Part shown: positions 37,456 through 52,400 of the stretch, piece after piece
Position numbering within the stretch: position 1 is the stretch's first letter
How the letters are laid out: the number at the start of each line of letters is the position of its first letter
The notes under the pieces: model-generated
Seen by the model: the letters and a program-made list of their open reading frames with translations, nothing else
What the model was told of the DNA's origin: nothing
Database searches by the model: none
Assembly: GCA_018340805.1 (NCBI GenBank)
Contig: JACMZG010001913.1
Span: 39,070,771-39,134,770, forward strand
Origin: Microvelia longipes
Lineage: Eukaryota; Arthropoda; Insecta; Hemiptera; Veliidae
Length of the DNA: 64,000 bases
Direction of reading: 5' to 3'
Made by a program: the position numbers and the translations under genes

Positions 37456-40400
37456 ATTATATATTATATTTGTTGAATTTTGAAACATTAAAAGCCCCTT
37501 CAAGTAAATATAATCAAATAAATAATAAACAATTAATTAATTATATAATAAATATAAATTAATAATACTCAATAAATTATATAGTAAAACGTTTAAAATG
37601 CAAAACGCAAACTATGTGTGAAAAGCCAAAGGCTATAGATTTATTATAAACTCACTCTTAGAGAAGGTTTCAATAAGGTTACACTAAGCCTCTGAGAGCC
37701 TTAGGAAGTTGTTTTTATGCTTATTGATGTATTGAGACACGCTATGTCCTCTTTTGTAATATATCTCAATGATTAAGCATTAGTGAATACAAATTGCTTA
37801 CTTTAAATCCAGACTGAACTAAATTGGACTCCTTGTAGAAAGTTCTAACTTGTAGCCTTAGCGATTTCCAAGAAGAAAATATTATAATAACGAAAACAAA
37901 GAGTGTTATGAAAGCTAACTTCCAGTTACATATGTAGGATATGATGATGGCCAGTAAGATGTTCAGGCTACACTTCATCAACATGCCAAACTTTCCTCCA
38001 AGGATCTGAAACAAAAGAAATTCTATCGGTAATAATAGAACATAAACAATCAATATGTTCATAATATTCAAGTAAAAAATAAATAATTTGTTAAAAACAT
38101 GTGATTAATAAGATTCAAGCAGTATGTAATAAGATAACTGTCTCCTATTTTATGTAAATAACATAAAATTTGATCTTATTATGAGCCAAAAATGATCATT
38201 AGAGTTGACGTATAAACTAAACAAATCACTCAATCATCATCGTGCTAACTAATCAATTCCTTGCTTACGCTTTCAGATTATGCTTTATAAGCAATATCCT
38301 TAGGACTCCTTACTCTTTCTTAATTTTTCAAGGTTATGAAAAATTATTGGTTACACCAATAATTTCAACCTAGTTTTCAAAAGAGACTCTCTTCTCAGTA
38401 AGATTTTGGAACCAAGTTTCATTTAAAAATTTTATAGGTTTGGACGCAATTGTGATAACAAAAATTGGCTAGGAATACATACATGTAAACACACACATAT
38501 AATACAATTATATAGATAGATATGTATAGATATTAATTAACATTAATAATAATATACATACATAATATAATATATATATATATATATAATATATATAATA
38601 TATATATATATATTATATATTACTTAACATGTATGCATTAAATAAAATAAATGCACTTAGAAAAATATAATATGTTTGATAACGATAATGAGTTGTAATA
38701 TATTAATGGCTTACTCCTTTTACTAAAGGTGGTTCCCTGGCGAGAAGGTTGGTCACTCTGTTTGGAGCATTGTCTTCATAATCAAACCACCCGACTTGCT
38801 GGGAGAGCATGTTGGTGAACATTTTAACTCGGAATAATTGAATCATTCTTTCAGTCGATGTCGAACATAGTAGAACCTGTCACACAAACACTCCATATTA
38901 TCAAATACATTAAAGACGGCTCAGCTAGATCTAAAAGTCTCAAAACCATTTTTCATAGGATTTAAAAATTTTAAATTGTAGCATAGAGAATATATAGAAA
39001 AGGAAAAGACAGCAATGAAGCAAAAAAAAGGAGCCATTTTAGTGAATTTTCATTATGAAAATGACGCTTAAGCAAAGCAAGTCCGAAGTAATAACACCCT
39101 AAACATTAGATAACCATTTTATTTCTAGGACGAGCATAGCTACAACGAATGTTGTCTGTTATCCTGACATCTCTAACGTCATTAACCTGGTTTGATGATT
39201 CAACATTTTCAAGCTAAATCCACATTTTTAGTGTAGAAAAGATCTTTCTTCATATTTTTGGATTCTGAATAATAAAAGTCAGTTCAACCACTGCAAGTAG
39301 GCAAGAGTACAGAAAATTCGATAGATTTGCTCCTGAGAAATGAATGCTATTTCTTTATAAACAATCTTGATGAAAAAAAGAAAACAGCAGTGGTATTTCT
39401 GAACCCTACAACCTCTGAGCTAAAACTTTTCTGATAAGATTATTCTTTAGGTCTTTAATGAGACACCTAGTTCAACAAGTAAGTGTGTCGTAACATCAGA
39501 GATGAGGTTAATAAAGCAGATAGGTCTACTTACCCCTAGGAGAAGAAACATGGCCACACACAGTCCTATACCTCCCAGTGATCCCACCCACACCACTATG
39601 TCACTCTTAAATGCTTCCTTGTCTGTTTCTAAAAATACCTGTAATATCCATTAACAAAATAAAGTCATTGACCAGTAAATAAAACAATTCTAGAGGGAGT
39701 CTCTTCTTAATAATATAGTCATTGACAGTAAATAAAAACAATTCTAGAGGGAGTCTTTCTTAATAATATAGTCATTGACCAGTAAAATAAAACAATTCTA
39801 GAGGGAGTCTCTCTTAATAATATAGTCATTGACCAGTAAATAAAACAATTCTAGAGGGAGTCTCTTCTTAATAATATAGTCATTGACCAGTAAATAAAAC
39901 AATTCTAGAGGGAGCCTCTTCTTAATTTTTTTTCTTTTATTTATTTATTTATTTTTATAATGTATAAAAAATTTTTATTTGTGTGTGCAATTTTTATTTA
40001 ATTTAATTTTTTCTTAATTGTTATTTTTGTAAAAAGGGTAATTTTGCCCGTTATTGTATTAATAAATAAATAAATAAATAATATAGTCATTGACCAGTAA
40101 ATAAAACAATTTTAGAGGGAGCCTCTTCTCAATAATATAGTCACTGACCAGTAAATAAAACAATTCTAGAGGGAGCCTCTTATATACATAATTATATATA
40201 TAATTATATGTGTAATTAATGTATCTAATTATTATATGTATTGTAATTATATAATTATTGTATGTATGAATGTATTTAAATTTGCTAACATCATGGCAGT
40301 GGCAGTAAATTCTATGTTTAATAATACGTCAAACTGCTACAGATAAAACAACCATATCGTGGAAAGCTGTCCCCTATGACGACATTGCATAGCAAACCGG

Positions 40401-43400
40401 CCATAGATTGGCCAAGCATAGGAAGGATAATAAATCAAATATGCTCTTGTAAAAATGTCACCTGAACAGCCTGGGTGTAAATGTAAGCCAGACTTGGTTC
40501 AGCAAAGCCACAAAGAAGAAAAAAAATCAGACCTATTGATGTCCTAATCCAAGGGGTTCCTTTTACTTTAAATAATGCACTGTAGTGAGTCTTCTCCTGT
40601 AAGATTATGTAAAGAATGTAAATTATACAACATGTATTTTAAATACATATAAATATCAAAGAATATAATAGGTATAGAATGTCTGAAGGTATACAAGAGC
40701 GTCAGACAGAAAGTAGGAGTGAACTCGGTGCTGGTCTCTAGCGTCAGCTCTGGAACTAACCTGCTTTACCAAAACATTCTTCCCACTATTTTAAGTTATT
40801 CTTATGAAATCATCTCCTTCTTTATTTTTACCATTATAACATATCTTCTTTAAACTGGTTATTATTATGTAAAAAAATATTTTATGAATCAGAGAAGAAC
40901 CAGGAGTTAACCATAGTTAACTACCAAATTACATACTAGCGCCCCTGTTAACTGGCTACGGAACTAACTTTTTCTTGCCCTAAATTATAATTCTCAGAAC
41001 TATTTTTATTTATATATTCTTTGATAAACATTATATCTATATAATGATATAAATTATAAAAACAAATAAATATAAATACAAAAAAATCGGATACAGGGTG
41101 GAAGTTTTCCTGACAACATAGGATTCACAACACTACTTATCCTCCATACTACGGATACGTTACATTTAACCTCCCTACTTCGGATTCACTACAAAACTCC
41201 TCCCCATTTCGGATTCGCTGCACTCAACCATCCAGGTACTGCCGTCGATCAGGTGCTTAACTTTTATGATTCAACAAACCATAGAGATACTTGCCTTATT
41301 AAAACAAAACTTAGTATACTTGTTTATGACGTAAAGGAATTCACGTCCTTATCGGATTTTTATTTATTTATTTATTATTTTTTTTTAAAACAAATTCAAG
41401 TCATTCGAAAAAAAATTAAACAGAAACTGTTAATATGATAAAACTTGGCACATATTTTATTCTTATTTATGACAACATGCATGCAAAATTTCAAACTGAT
41501 CGACAAATTTTGCCGCATTTAATGAATATTCGAAATTTTGCTGAAAAAATTGCGGGTTGATGACGTTATAAAAAGTTAAAATTGATTTTTGTACCATGTT
41601 TCAACTCTCCAGCGTAAATAAATATACTGGGAGAAACCAAGATAACAGACACACACTCACACACATACATACAGACAAGCAACTAATTTTGAAAAAAATA
41701 CTTCAAAACATTCAACTACTAGTTCTTTATGTTTTACTTTATCTGACGATATCGTACATCAATATGTATACCAATATACCTAGTTCATTGATTTTTACAT
41801 GGTACGATTTTTAAAAAATTTCAAAAAATCGGCTAATAATCCAATTACGATCCAAGATATGACGAGTTCCGAGGTACCTACCCCGTATCCGATTTTTAAT
41901 TCGCGAATAATATAACAAAATGTTATGCAACAACAAATAATACAAAACAACAACCAAGATACAAGGAAATTCTTTAAATATGACGAAGGGTCGCAAAGCA
42001 GTGCTGACTAAGCGACTCAGACACAAAGCGTCATTCTTGATTCTTGGTGTTGATGTGTATTATGACAACTATGCATATTTGGTTAATCTCGGTAGTATCA
42101 AACGATAAATTACCTTAATATTGAGGAGTGGTTCGTGTACAGAAGGACAGGATGAGCTAGCAGTGCTGTACGTGGAGTCTTTTCTGCTCAGCATACTTGT
42201 TTTCTTTATTAACTCATCACTTGAAAAAATACAATTAAATAAAAATAGATTGCTTACAACAGAAATTATAAGAACAGTGACTGCCCTGCTAAGACACATA
42301 TTATGTTAAAGACTTAGTTGGAACATATATATAGTGATATGTGCTGAGCATCAACAAACATATCATTTACTGTTTTAAGATTATTCACTTTTTTTCATTT
42401 ATAGAAAAAGTATTGTGTTCGCAAAAAAATCCAAAGTCGAGATGTCACATGAATTGTCTGTTGATTCTGTTAAACATTGTCTGTTTGCGTGTGTGTATGT
42501 CTCTTATCACCGTAGCTCCTAGTGTCTTTATGCTTGAGAAATAAAACTTAGTACAAAAATAAATCTTCAAGCCTTGTATTATCAGGAAAATTATTTTTTT
42601 TATGACGTCATTAACCATCAATAATCAATAAGTAAATTTTCAAAAATGCATAAAAAGTAAAATGATGTTTCGATCGATTTGAAATTTTGCACACATATAG
42701 TCTAACCAGCAAAGTTTTATATCGTTATCTGCATCAATTCAATTTGTATTAAATAACATGCATGGGTTTTTAAAAAATTGATAAAATCAATAAATAATTT
42801 AACAATCTATTAATTATGTATTCAAGTTATAATACAGTTTCTATATTACTTATTTCTAATATTAATTCTTATTATTTCTATATTAATTATTTCTTTTCTT
42901 ATTTATTGGGTTACTAATGTGAAACACCATCGAGCGAAATCAATTACTCTATGGGTGACCGCTGGGAATAAAAAGGATGTTTTACTTTCTGAGGACGAGG
43001 GAAGCTACTCCGGAGACGTACTGCAGTACGTTCGCGGTAAATTTGGTTATTTCTAAATTCTGAGGACGAGTAAAGCGAGTCTGAAGGAGTGGGGAAATCG
43101 AATCCTATATGGTAAGAAAAAGTACCTTGTACCTTGTAAATGTACCTTGTACCCAATTTTTTAAAAAATTCCCTCAGTAATAACGTCTTTTTAAAATTAC
43201 TGTTCATTTTTTAGACATGCTAAGCTGGGCTTATGTATAGTTTTATGAAATAGGTGAAGTTATAAGAAACCAAAGTCTATGAGACAGGTGGTCAAGTTCT
43301 ACTTACTCCTGGTTCTGTGATTGATCCATCTGACTTTGCAACATAACCAGCTCATAGTAAAGTCCTTTCTTATCCATCAATGCATCGTGAGTGCCTGTTT

Positions 43401-46400
43401 CCACGACAACTCCATCCTATCATCAAATTCAAAATACTTTAAAGGTTACAAAAAATTGCTACTTTATTGGCTAAGGTACATACAACCTGTTGCTTAAGTG
43501 GCAGGTATCATAGAGATGGCTTAGGTATCATTATTGGCTAAGGTACATACAACCTGTTGCTTAAGTGGCAGGTATCATAGAGATGGCTTAGGTATCATTA
43601 TTGGCTAGGTACATACAACCTGTTGCTTAAGGTGGGCAGGTATCTAGAGATGCTTAAGGTATTGGCTAAGGTACATACACACCTGTTTTGCTAAGTGGCA
43701 GGTATCATATTACTGAGGGGCCCTATTGGTTGAATTTTGAAACATCGAAAAAGTAACCTGACCACATTCGATTCTTATTATCATTAAATAAACAGAACAA
43801 AAAAACAGTAAATTATATAGTAGAATGTTTAAAAACAAATCACAACACAAACAATCTGTGGGAAGTCCAAAACAATTTATTAATTATAACCTCAACTCCC
43901 TCTTGGAGGAGGTTTCAATGAGGTTACACAGAGCCCTGAGAGCCCCACTAAAAATGTTTTCAAGGTCTCTCAATGGTATTAAAAATAGGCTATGCTCCCT
44001 CTAGTATATATTATTATATCTATGGCATGTATAATAAACATTGTAATAAATTAAAAACATCTTACAACTAAAACCTATTTTCAAATATAAACAGTTATTG
44101 ATTAACTGATTGAAAATAGCTTATTTTATTAATTCGTCAATGGTATGAGCCAAAGTTTTATAAATAGAACTTTGTTATATTTATAAAACTTTGGTATGAG
44201 CTATTTAAAAATTTACATCAATGAATTAAAAAGTATAAATAAAATGCAAAAAGAAAGACAATAAAAGTTTACCAAGGTTATATATAGTTTATTTACAATG
44301 AAGTAGAGTGTTTATGACCAAACAAGAAGTAATGACCTCTTGTTCCTAACAAGATGTCATGTTATTGAGCCTAACAAACAAAGAAGGAAGTAAATGTTTT
44401 ATTAAACACAAATATTTTTTTGTGTATATCAAACTATATCATAGGTATAAACCTGTATCTATATCATTCTATAATCTAAGTATAATCAATGGCTCATTTA
44501 AGCAATTAAAAACAATAACCCTACAGTTCTGTAGTAGGACAGTAATAGTACCTTCATTGCACATATAAGATGGGCATTTCTAACAGTAGACAATCTATGT
44601 GCTATTATTATAGTAGTCCTGCCTTGCATTGCATTATCTAAAGCTTCCTGTACAACTGCTTCACTCTGGCTATCTAGAGCACTGGTTGCTTCATCAAGTA
44701 GCAATATTTTAGGATCTTTGACTAGAGCACGAGCTATAGCAATTCTTTGTTTCTGTCCTCCTGACATCTGTGTTCCTCTTTCACCTACTTCAGTGTCGTA
44801 ACCCTTGAAAAAATAAAAAAAAAAACATTTTTACTATTTCTTTATTACACTGTGTGGAAGAGTAGGAAAAGTAATAGTTTTCTTCAATGAAATTTTTTTG
44901 GATAAAAATGTGCAAAACTAATAACAAATTTTAAGATTGTAATCTAGAACTCATGATGTAACATGATATAACAAATGATTTAACTCTATAAAAATCGATG
45001 AAATCTAGAACCCAACAAATGCACATTTTCCTGTTCATTTTTTTAACCATAGAAAGAGAAAACTTATCAAGTCTTAACTGAAGAAGATGCTAATGGCTTG
45101 AGTCGTGAAATAAAAGGAATGGTTGTCTCTAAATAGTTTTTCAAAGAGTGTAGTTTGTATACCTGTGGGAGTGACATGATGAAATTATGAGCATTAGCTT
45201 GTTTAGCAGCAGCTATAACATCATGCATGGTAGCATCTTCTCTGCCATATCTAATATTTTCTGCTATAGAAACTCTGAAGAGCACGGGTTCCTGTGAAAC
45301 TATACCTATTTGTCTCCGCAGCCATTTCACATTCAGATCACTTACACTCACACCATCAAGAGATATCTGAAACATTTCATGTAAATTCAATATGTTTTCG
45401 TTAGAATAATAATTAATAATGCGCACTGGTGCGTAAGTTTCATTTTGCGGAGTTTTTAATGATAAAAGAAACTATAAAAAAAAATGTCCTCATATCGGAT
45501 TCGCAACACTCGTCTTGCCTGCTCAGGACTCACTTTGCTCGTCTTCAGATAGTAAATACGACCGTTTTATTCTCAGTAGTCACCCATACAAGGACTGACC
45601 ACGCTCGCTGCTACTTAAATTTAATGATCAAACAAAAATCATGGATATGCTTGTAGAAAGGAAACTTAGTGTACTTACTTATATTACGTAATGGTATACA
45701 CTTGAACCAAATTTAACCAATTTTCAAACACAATTGAATTATTAATAATTTTTAAAAAAACGTGCACAAGTTATTAAATCAATATTGGACTAATGCTAAT
45801 AATGAAATAGACTGAGGACATGTTTTAGTCTTATACATGGCTACATGCGTCCCAATCTCCAAACTGATCGCATTATTTTTCCGGGTTTTTATAATAGTTA
45901 GAAATTATAAGAGTTATAAGAGTCTTTATTGCGGGTTAATGACGTCATAAAACAATTATTTTCCGGGTAGTCCAACAACACACATAGACTGATTTTCGTA
46001 GAAATTCTCTAGCAAATAAATAAACTGGAAACTACGATGATAACAGACACACGCATACAGACCTCAAAACACTTAAAACGGATAATTCCGGTTTCATCCC
46101 GGTTTCGATGTTTTCGCAAGCACAATACTTTTCCTATACACCTAAGGTATGTTGAAGAAAAGTAAACATTTCCTCTACAAAACAACATTCATAGCATTTT
46201 CTATCTACATGGTGCCATCGCAAGTGCCTCATGTAGGTCCAAGCGTATTTAACCTACATGACATCACTATCAATGCCTCTTCGAAAGTATTTTAAATCTA
46301 CACGAGACCATCATTAATGTCTCATGTAGGTCGAAAAATCTTTAAACCTACACGAGACCATCATTAGTATCTCATTTAGGCCAAAAGTGCTTAAACCTAC

Positions 46401-49400
46401 ATGAGACTATTATTTAATGCCTCTAGTAAGTCCTAAGTGCTTTTAACCTACATATCATTATTAGGGTGTTATATAGATCGAAAGTGCTTTCAACTTACAT
46501 GAGATCATCAACAATGCCTCATGTCGATCAAACAAGTTTTCAGCCGACACAAGTGCATCATAAATAATTACAGTCAATTCTCAAAAGAATACTCACCATT
46601 TTTAAATATTTCACAAATTTTAATAATTATGAAAAGAGCATAACTCTCTTCCAAAGAAAAATAAATAAAATTTATGAACAGTATTTACCTGTCCAGATGA
46701 GAGGTGATAGAAGTGCATCAGTAAATTAACTATTGTACTCTTGCCAGCTCCGCTGGAACCCACCATGGCAACTATCTTACCTGCTGGGATTGTCAAAGTC
46801 ATCCCTTTTAATACCTAATTAAAATACTAACAAAATAAATAAATAAAACAACAACGGAACTTAAGTGGGAATATCTATTTCAAAGGGTATAAGTATTAAG
46901 AGTATAAGTATAATACCTATTCTTTTTGTTTATCTGTTTGTTGACACTCTTTCATATGTAGCTTGGTTAATATGTAAAGGAAAAAGCGATTGATTGGACT
47001 AAGCTCATCACTTTAAGGAAAAGGGGCAGAATGAACCAATAGAATTCATTCTCTCACAAATTTTTGTCTGGCTGTCAAGACCAAAAGTATTATAATATTA
47101 TGGATAATAGATCTATGATACACCTAAGATACCATATTACATCTATTATGGATAAAATAATGAAACGTTATCCCTACCAAACAGACATTTGACTCTTTTG
47201 CATGGCCAAATGGGTGGAGATGTGTCTCCATATTTCGTTGTTTGGTTTTATTAACAGAGCAATAAGGTTCTGTTAGAGTGGAAAGTCGTGAAATTTCGAA
47301 GTATCTTTCCCTCTGAAGCTCTTACCTCTTCTGAATTGAGATCGGGCCCCCTGCCCGATCTCAATTCAGAAGCGATTTAGAATGGCATCTGGCATACTCG
47401 TTTTTTTAGCTAAATTTTGCTTGAGTTGGAGATTTGATTTTGCAAAGTTAGTAACTATTGTTGATTTTACTGTTGCTGTGCATTAAAATTATATTTTGGA
47501 GTTATTATCATAACAGATGATATTACCAGCATTTGTGGCCTGGTAGGATAAGCAAATTGAACATTATCAAATGTGATTTCTCCATTGATACTGCTGAGTG
47601 TTTTGCCTTGGTCAGAATACGGGTCTATATCTGGAATCCGCTGACACGTTGGCATTATGGATGATGCGGCACCCATTGCTGTTCCTATATCTACCAGCAT
47701 GGGTAAACAAAGAGCCGCTGTGAATGCGGCTTGGATCAAACATGAAAAAACCTGCATGACAAAGGAAATTAAACTTGTTAAACAACAAATAAATAATACT
47801 GTAGTTACAGGTTTTAATCAATCATTTTTCAATGAATAAATGACATGTCCAGGATGATAATTCTTTGCCAATAAGTTTATTTGACACAGAAATATCAATT
47901 AACAAGGATTAACACTTCTAACAACTTCAAAACCCTTCTAACGTATTTACTACTACTAATTACAAACTTTTGAGTACTTATTTGCCACCTTCATGACTTC
48001 TTACCACCTTAAACCACTTTTAACCACCTCTAACCTCCTACAACTTTTAATTACTTCTTAAAACTTTTCGCAATTTCTTACCACTTGTGACAGCCTGGCT
48101 GTTTCCAACCTATTACACAACATTAAAAAGAATTATGTGGGACCGACTTCATCCACTCCCACCCAGTGATGTACAATAGTTAGGAGACAAAAACAAGGGG
48201 AGCTTGGTTTGAGGGCTTTCGATATCAAACCAAGAGCAAGAGGCACCTGGCCGATACAACTAAATTCTCTGTCTTGTCTCTGTGCTTTGAGAAGCTTAAA
48301 ACTTTTTCCTCAAAGCTTCTAAATTTGAGAAAAAATCCGAAAGCAATTTGTGCCAAAGAACTAAAATCAAACGGCTCCTGAATTTATTATTAGGTTTTTT
48401 TTTTTAAAAAAAATGGATTTACTAGTCGAATTGAAATAAAACTTGGCGTACTTATTTATTACGTAAAATGTACACTTGTACCAAATTTCAACTCGATTGA
48501 ATTATTTTTTGTTTTTTTAAAAAGCGTACACAAGTCTAACCACCTCTAACCACATCTAATAAAAACTGATCTAATGCTGATAATGCAATGAAACAAAGCA
48601 CGTATGTTAGTCTTATACATAGCTACTTGCGTGCTAAATCTCAAATTTATCTCAAATTTTTTCCGCATTATATATGTTTTATCATTATTGCGGGTTAGTG
48701 GCATCATAAACGAATATTTTCTGAATAGTACAACAACATCTATTGACTGATTTTTTGTAGAAAATTTTAACTCTCTATCATAAATACACTGGGAGCTACG
48801 ATGAACACAGACAGGTAACTTCAAGAAAACTACTTAGGAGGTCTTAAAAAGACCTGAAACGGATAATTGCGGTGTTATTTCGGTTTCGGATTTTTATGCA
48901 TACACAATACTTTTCCTATATATTTACGGTATAATAAGAAAAAGTAAAAAATAATTTAAATTTTAATGCTGAGGAATCGTAGTTCCTTTCACCAGAAATA
49001 TGGTTTTACCCAATATATGTTTTTTATATTAAAAAATAATTAACTTTTATAATTATATGTTTTAATGCTATAAAACAGTTAATTTCTAATGTACTTTTTA
49101 GAGAGTTAATGATAATTTAATCTCAGGCCTAGACGGGCATAAGATATTTCTGACGAAAGACTTATACTGCTAAAGTATAACACATGGTTATAATCAGTTG
49201 ACAGTGAGGGAAAATAATGCAAAGGAGCCAATCAGGTTAGTCCTGGATGTTAAACCATACAATAATTTCAAGGCCAAACTTATTGGTTGGTTACTCAACA
49301 CTATTTCCCCACGGTTTCAATTGATTATAACCGTGTGCTATACTATAATCTTCACTACGATTTTCTGATCTTTAAATTTTAGATTTGAAAAAATGTCCAA

Positions 49401-52400
49401 CTATTTTCTACTTGTGTTACTTACGGAAGTCATCGTGCCGACATCCATGAGCCCCCATGTATAAAGATAGGAGCCATATAGTAATCCTATGGAATACATT
49501 ATCATCAAAGAACCATAATTAACGGCTATGGCGATGGCGAGTCCGTAGTATTTGTTAAGAGTCAATTTCCTCCCTTCATCCAGAGCTTTGTCATATCTGT
49601 TCAAAAAATAAATTAATTTCCATCTAAATTACTCTATATATTCATTCATGTGTCATATCAGGTATAACCATATAACCATTTATTACATAAAAACAAATTA
49701 CGTATTTCACTTAAATATGTGATACACAAATTCATATAAATTAGCTTTTAAGCTTCGACTCTTTCTAAAAAAAAGTTTTATATTTGAGTGTGAGTAAGTT
49801 TTTCTCACGATGACTTTTAACTTGAAAACTTTTTCTGATCAGGATGGAACTTAACTTAAATATCAATTACATGGACCTACACAAGCCTGATGTTTATAAA
49901 ATTAAATATGATTTCACAGACGCAAATTTTTAAAAAATAGATAAGGGAATTTAAGTTCTATATAAATTAACTTGTTTTTTAATCAATTATAAGTTTTATA
50001 ACAATTATACAGCCCTTTACCTCCAAGGGAACATCAAATCTAAGTAAATGCTGTAGCAGCACTAACAAATGCAAATAGACAGCAGTTAATACTCACCTAG
50101 CTTTAGCGTTATACTCTCCTCCAAATGAAGCAACTGTTCTGATACCAGAGAACACCTCAGTAGCTATTGCTCCTGCTTCACTGTATTTTATTTGCTCCAC
50201 CACTGCTGTTTGTGCTGTTATCTAAAAATAATTCGTGTAATCTCTAAAATCATATTTAATTGCACCAATAGTCTATTGTAATTGATTGAGCTTGATCAGT
50301 TGAGAGTCTACCAAATATCAGCTAGGAAAGAAATTTTTCAGGGATATGTCTCTTTTATAGGGACTCGATCTGAATGAGCCAATAAAATTCCTTCTCTCAA
50401 TAATTTTTTACGTGTAGAATTTTAATGGACCCATAAAATGCATTCCTTCAATGAGTTTTTGAGGGCTATTAAAATTATTATTGTATTAATAAATAGGTAA
50501 TAGCGCAGGAGAAGATGAGAATTATATAATCAATAACCTAGTAATTATTTACCGTGGGAGATTTTTGCCACACTGTGATTAATCTAAGAATACTTTATAT
50601 AGTCGAGCCTTGAAGTTAAAGGTCAGACCAAACGGCTAACCTGAATAATTAATTAATATCAAACTTCGTAGACTTCAGTGTTTACTGTTATGAAGGCTAT
50701 GACTGTGTCAAGGGACATTATGAATCAAAGATATCATATCAATTAAACTTAAAGTAACACCGTCAAAAAGAAAACCAAAATGGAGATATAATTTAACTCA
50801 CTGATGATGCTCTCAAAGCATTGAAGAAAAGAACAGGTGTAGCAAGAGACAGGACCAGGGCGAACCTCCAATCTAAGTACAAACCGATACCAAACCCTGA
50901 GATTATCATGGTAGCTAGTTGAAGAAGTAAAGCTACTTTGGCCCCAAACCCATCTCGCACCCGCTCTAAGTCACTGCAATAATAAAACATTATTTTATTG
51001 GTTTTGGTTTCTTATATGACATTATTAAAAAAAGTGGGTTGGCCAAACTAAATTTCTAAATATATGCTTATATTTGGTAATTTTATCAATTCCAGATAAA
51101 TGAAAAGATTCAATTCTACGGTGCCTAATGTCATTTTTAAAACAGATGATTCACTTCAACTGTGGCCAAGTTAGATATTGAGTCAGACTATATACACCCA
51201 TCACAGTAGCCAAGGAAAATAATAAGTCAGGTGCAATGAGTCAGTGTAATGGTAAGTAGGTAGGTGATGCATTAGATGATTTAAGTGGCCAAGTTAAGTC
51301 AAGAATAAAATGATTTACTTCCGCAGTGACCAAGTATGTAATGAATCATATTATTTACTTCCACAGTGACAAAGTAGGTATGAATCATATTATTTACTTC
51401 CACAGTGACCAAAGTAGGGTAATGAATCATATTATTTACTTCCACAGTGACCAAAGTAGGTAATTAATCATATTATTTACTTCCACAGTGACCAAAGTAG
51501 GTAATTAATCATATTATTTACTTCCACAGTGACCAAAGTAGGTAATTAATCATATTATTTACTTCCACAGTGACCAAAGTAGGTAATTACTTTACTTCAC
51601 AGTGACCAAAGTAGGTAATTAATCATATTATTTACTTCCACAGTGACCAAAGTAGGTAAAATCATCCACAGTGACCAAAGTAGGTATTATCATATTATTT
51701 ACTTCACAGTGACCAAAGTAGGTAATTAATCATATTATTTACTTCCAAGTGACCAAAGTAGGTAATAATCATATTATTTTACTTCCACAGTGACCAAAGT
51801 AGGTAATTAATCATATTATTTACTTCCAAAGTGACCAAAGTAGTAATTAATCATATTATTTACTTCCACAGTGACCAAATGATCATATTATTTATTCCAA
51901 AGTAGTAGGTTATCTTACCAAAGTGACCAAAGTAGGTAATTAATCATATTATTTACTTCCAAGGACCAAAGTAATTAATCATATTATTTACTTCCAAAGT
52001 GACCAAAGTAGGTCATGAATCATATTATTTACTTCAACAGCGACCAAAAATAATAAATCAAAGGCTTTACTTCCATGGTGAAATGATGATAAGATAAATT
52101 CACTTTGAACTTTTATACTTCTTTCTTGTTCTAAATGACCTGTTCATATTATGAGAAGTAGTATACTTCTATGTATAGTATAGAAAATATATATGAAACA
52201 CATATATTTTATTTTTATCTCAAAAAGATTTCTTAAATTATAATATTATTTTTAAATACTTAAAATCGCAATACTAATCATAGTAATTTAAATTTTAAGT
52301 TATAAATCAGCAATGAGTGTTATTAAAAGTAGGAATTACAACAGACAAATATTGTGGTATCGATGTTTTGATTTCAAGTGATCTTATAAACTGAAGTAAA

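Noticed and set aside
51330..52045. A CRISPR array
   Set aside because: The units are continuous tandem repeats without unique spacers, in an animal intron.
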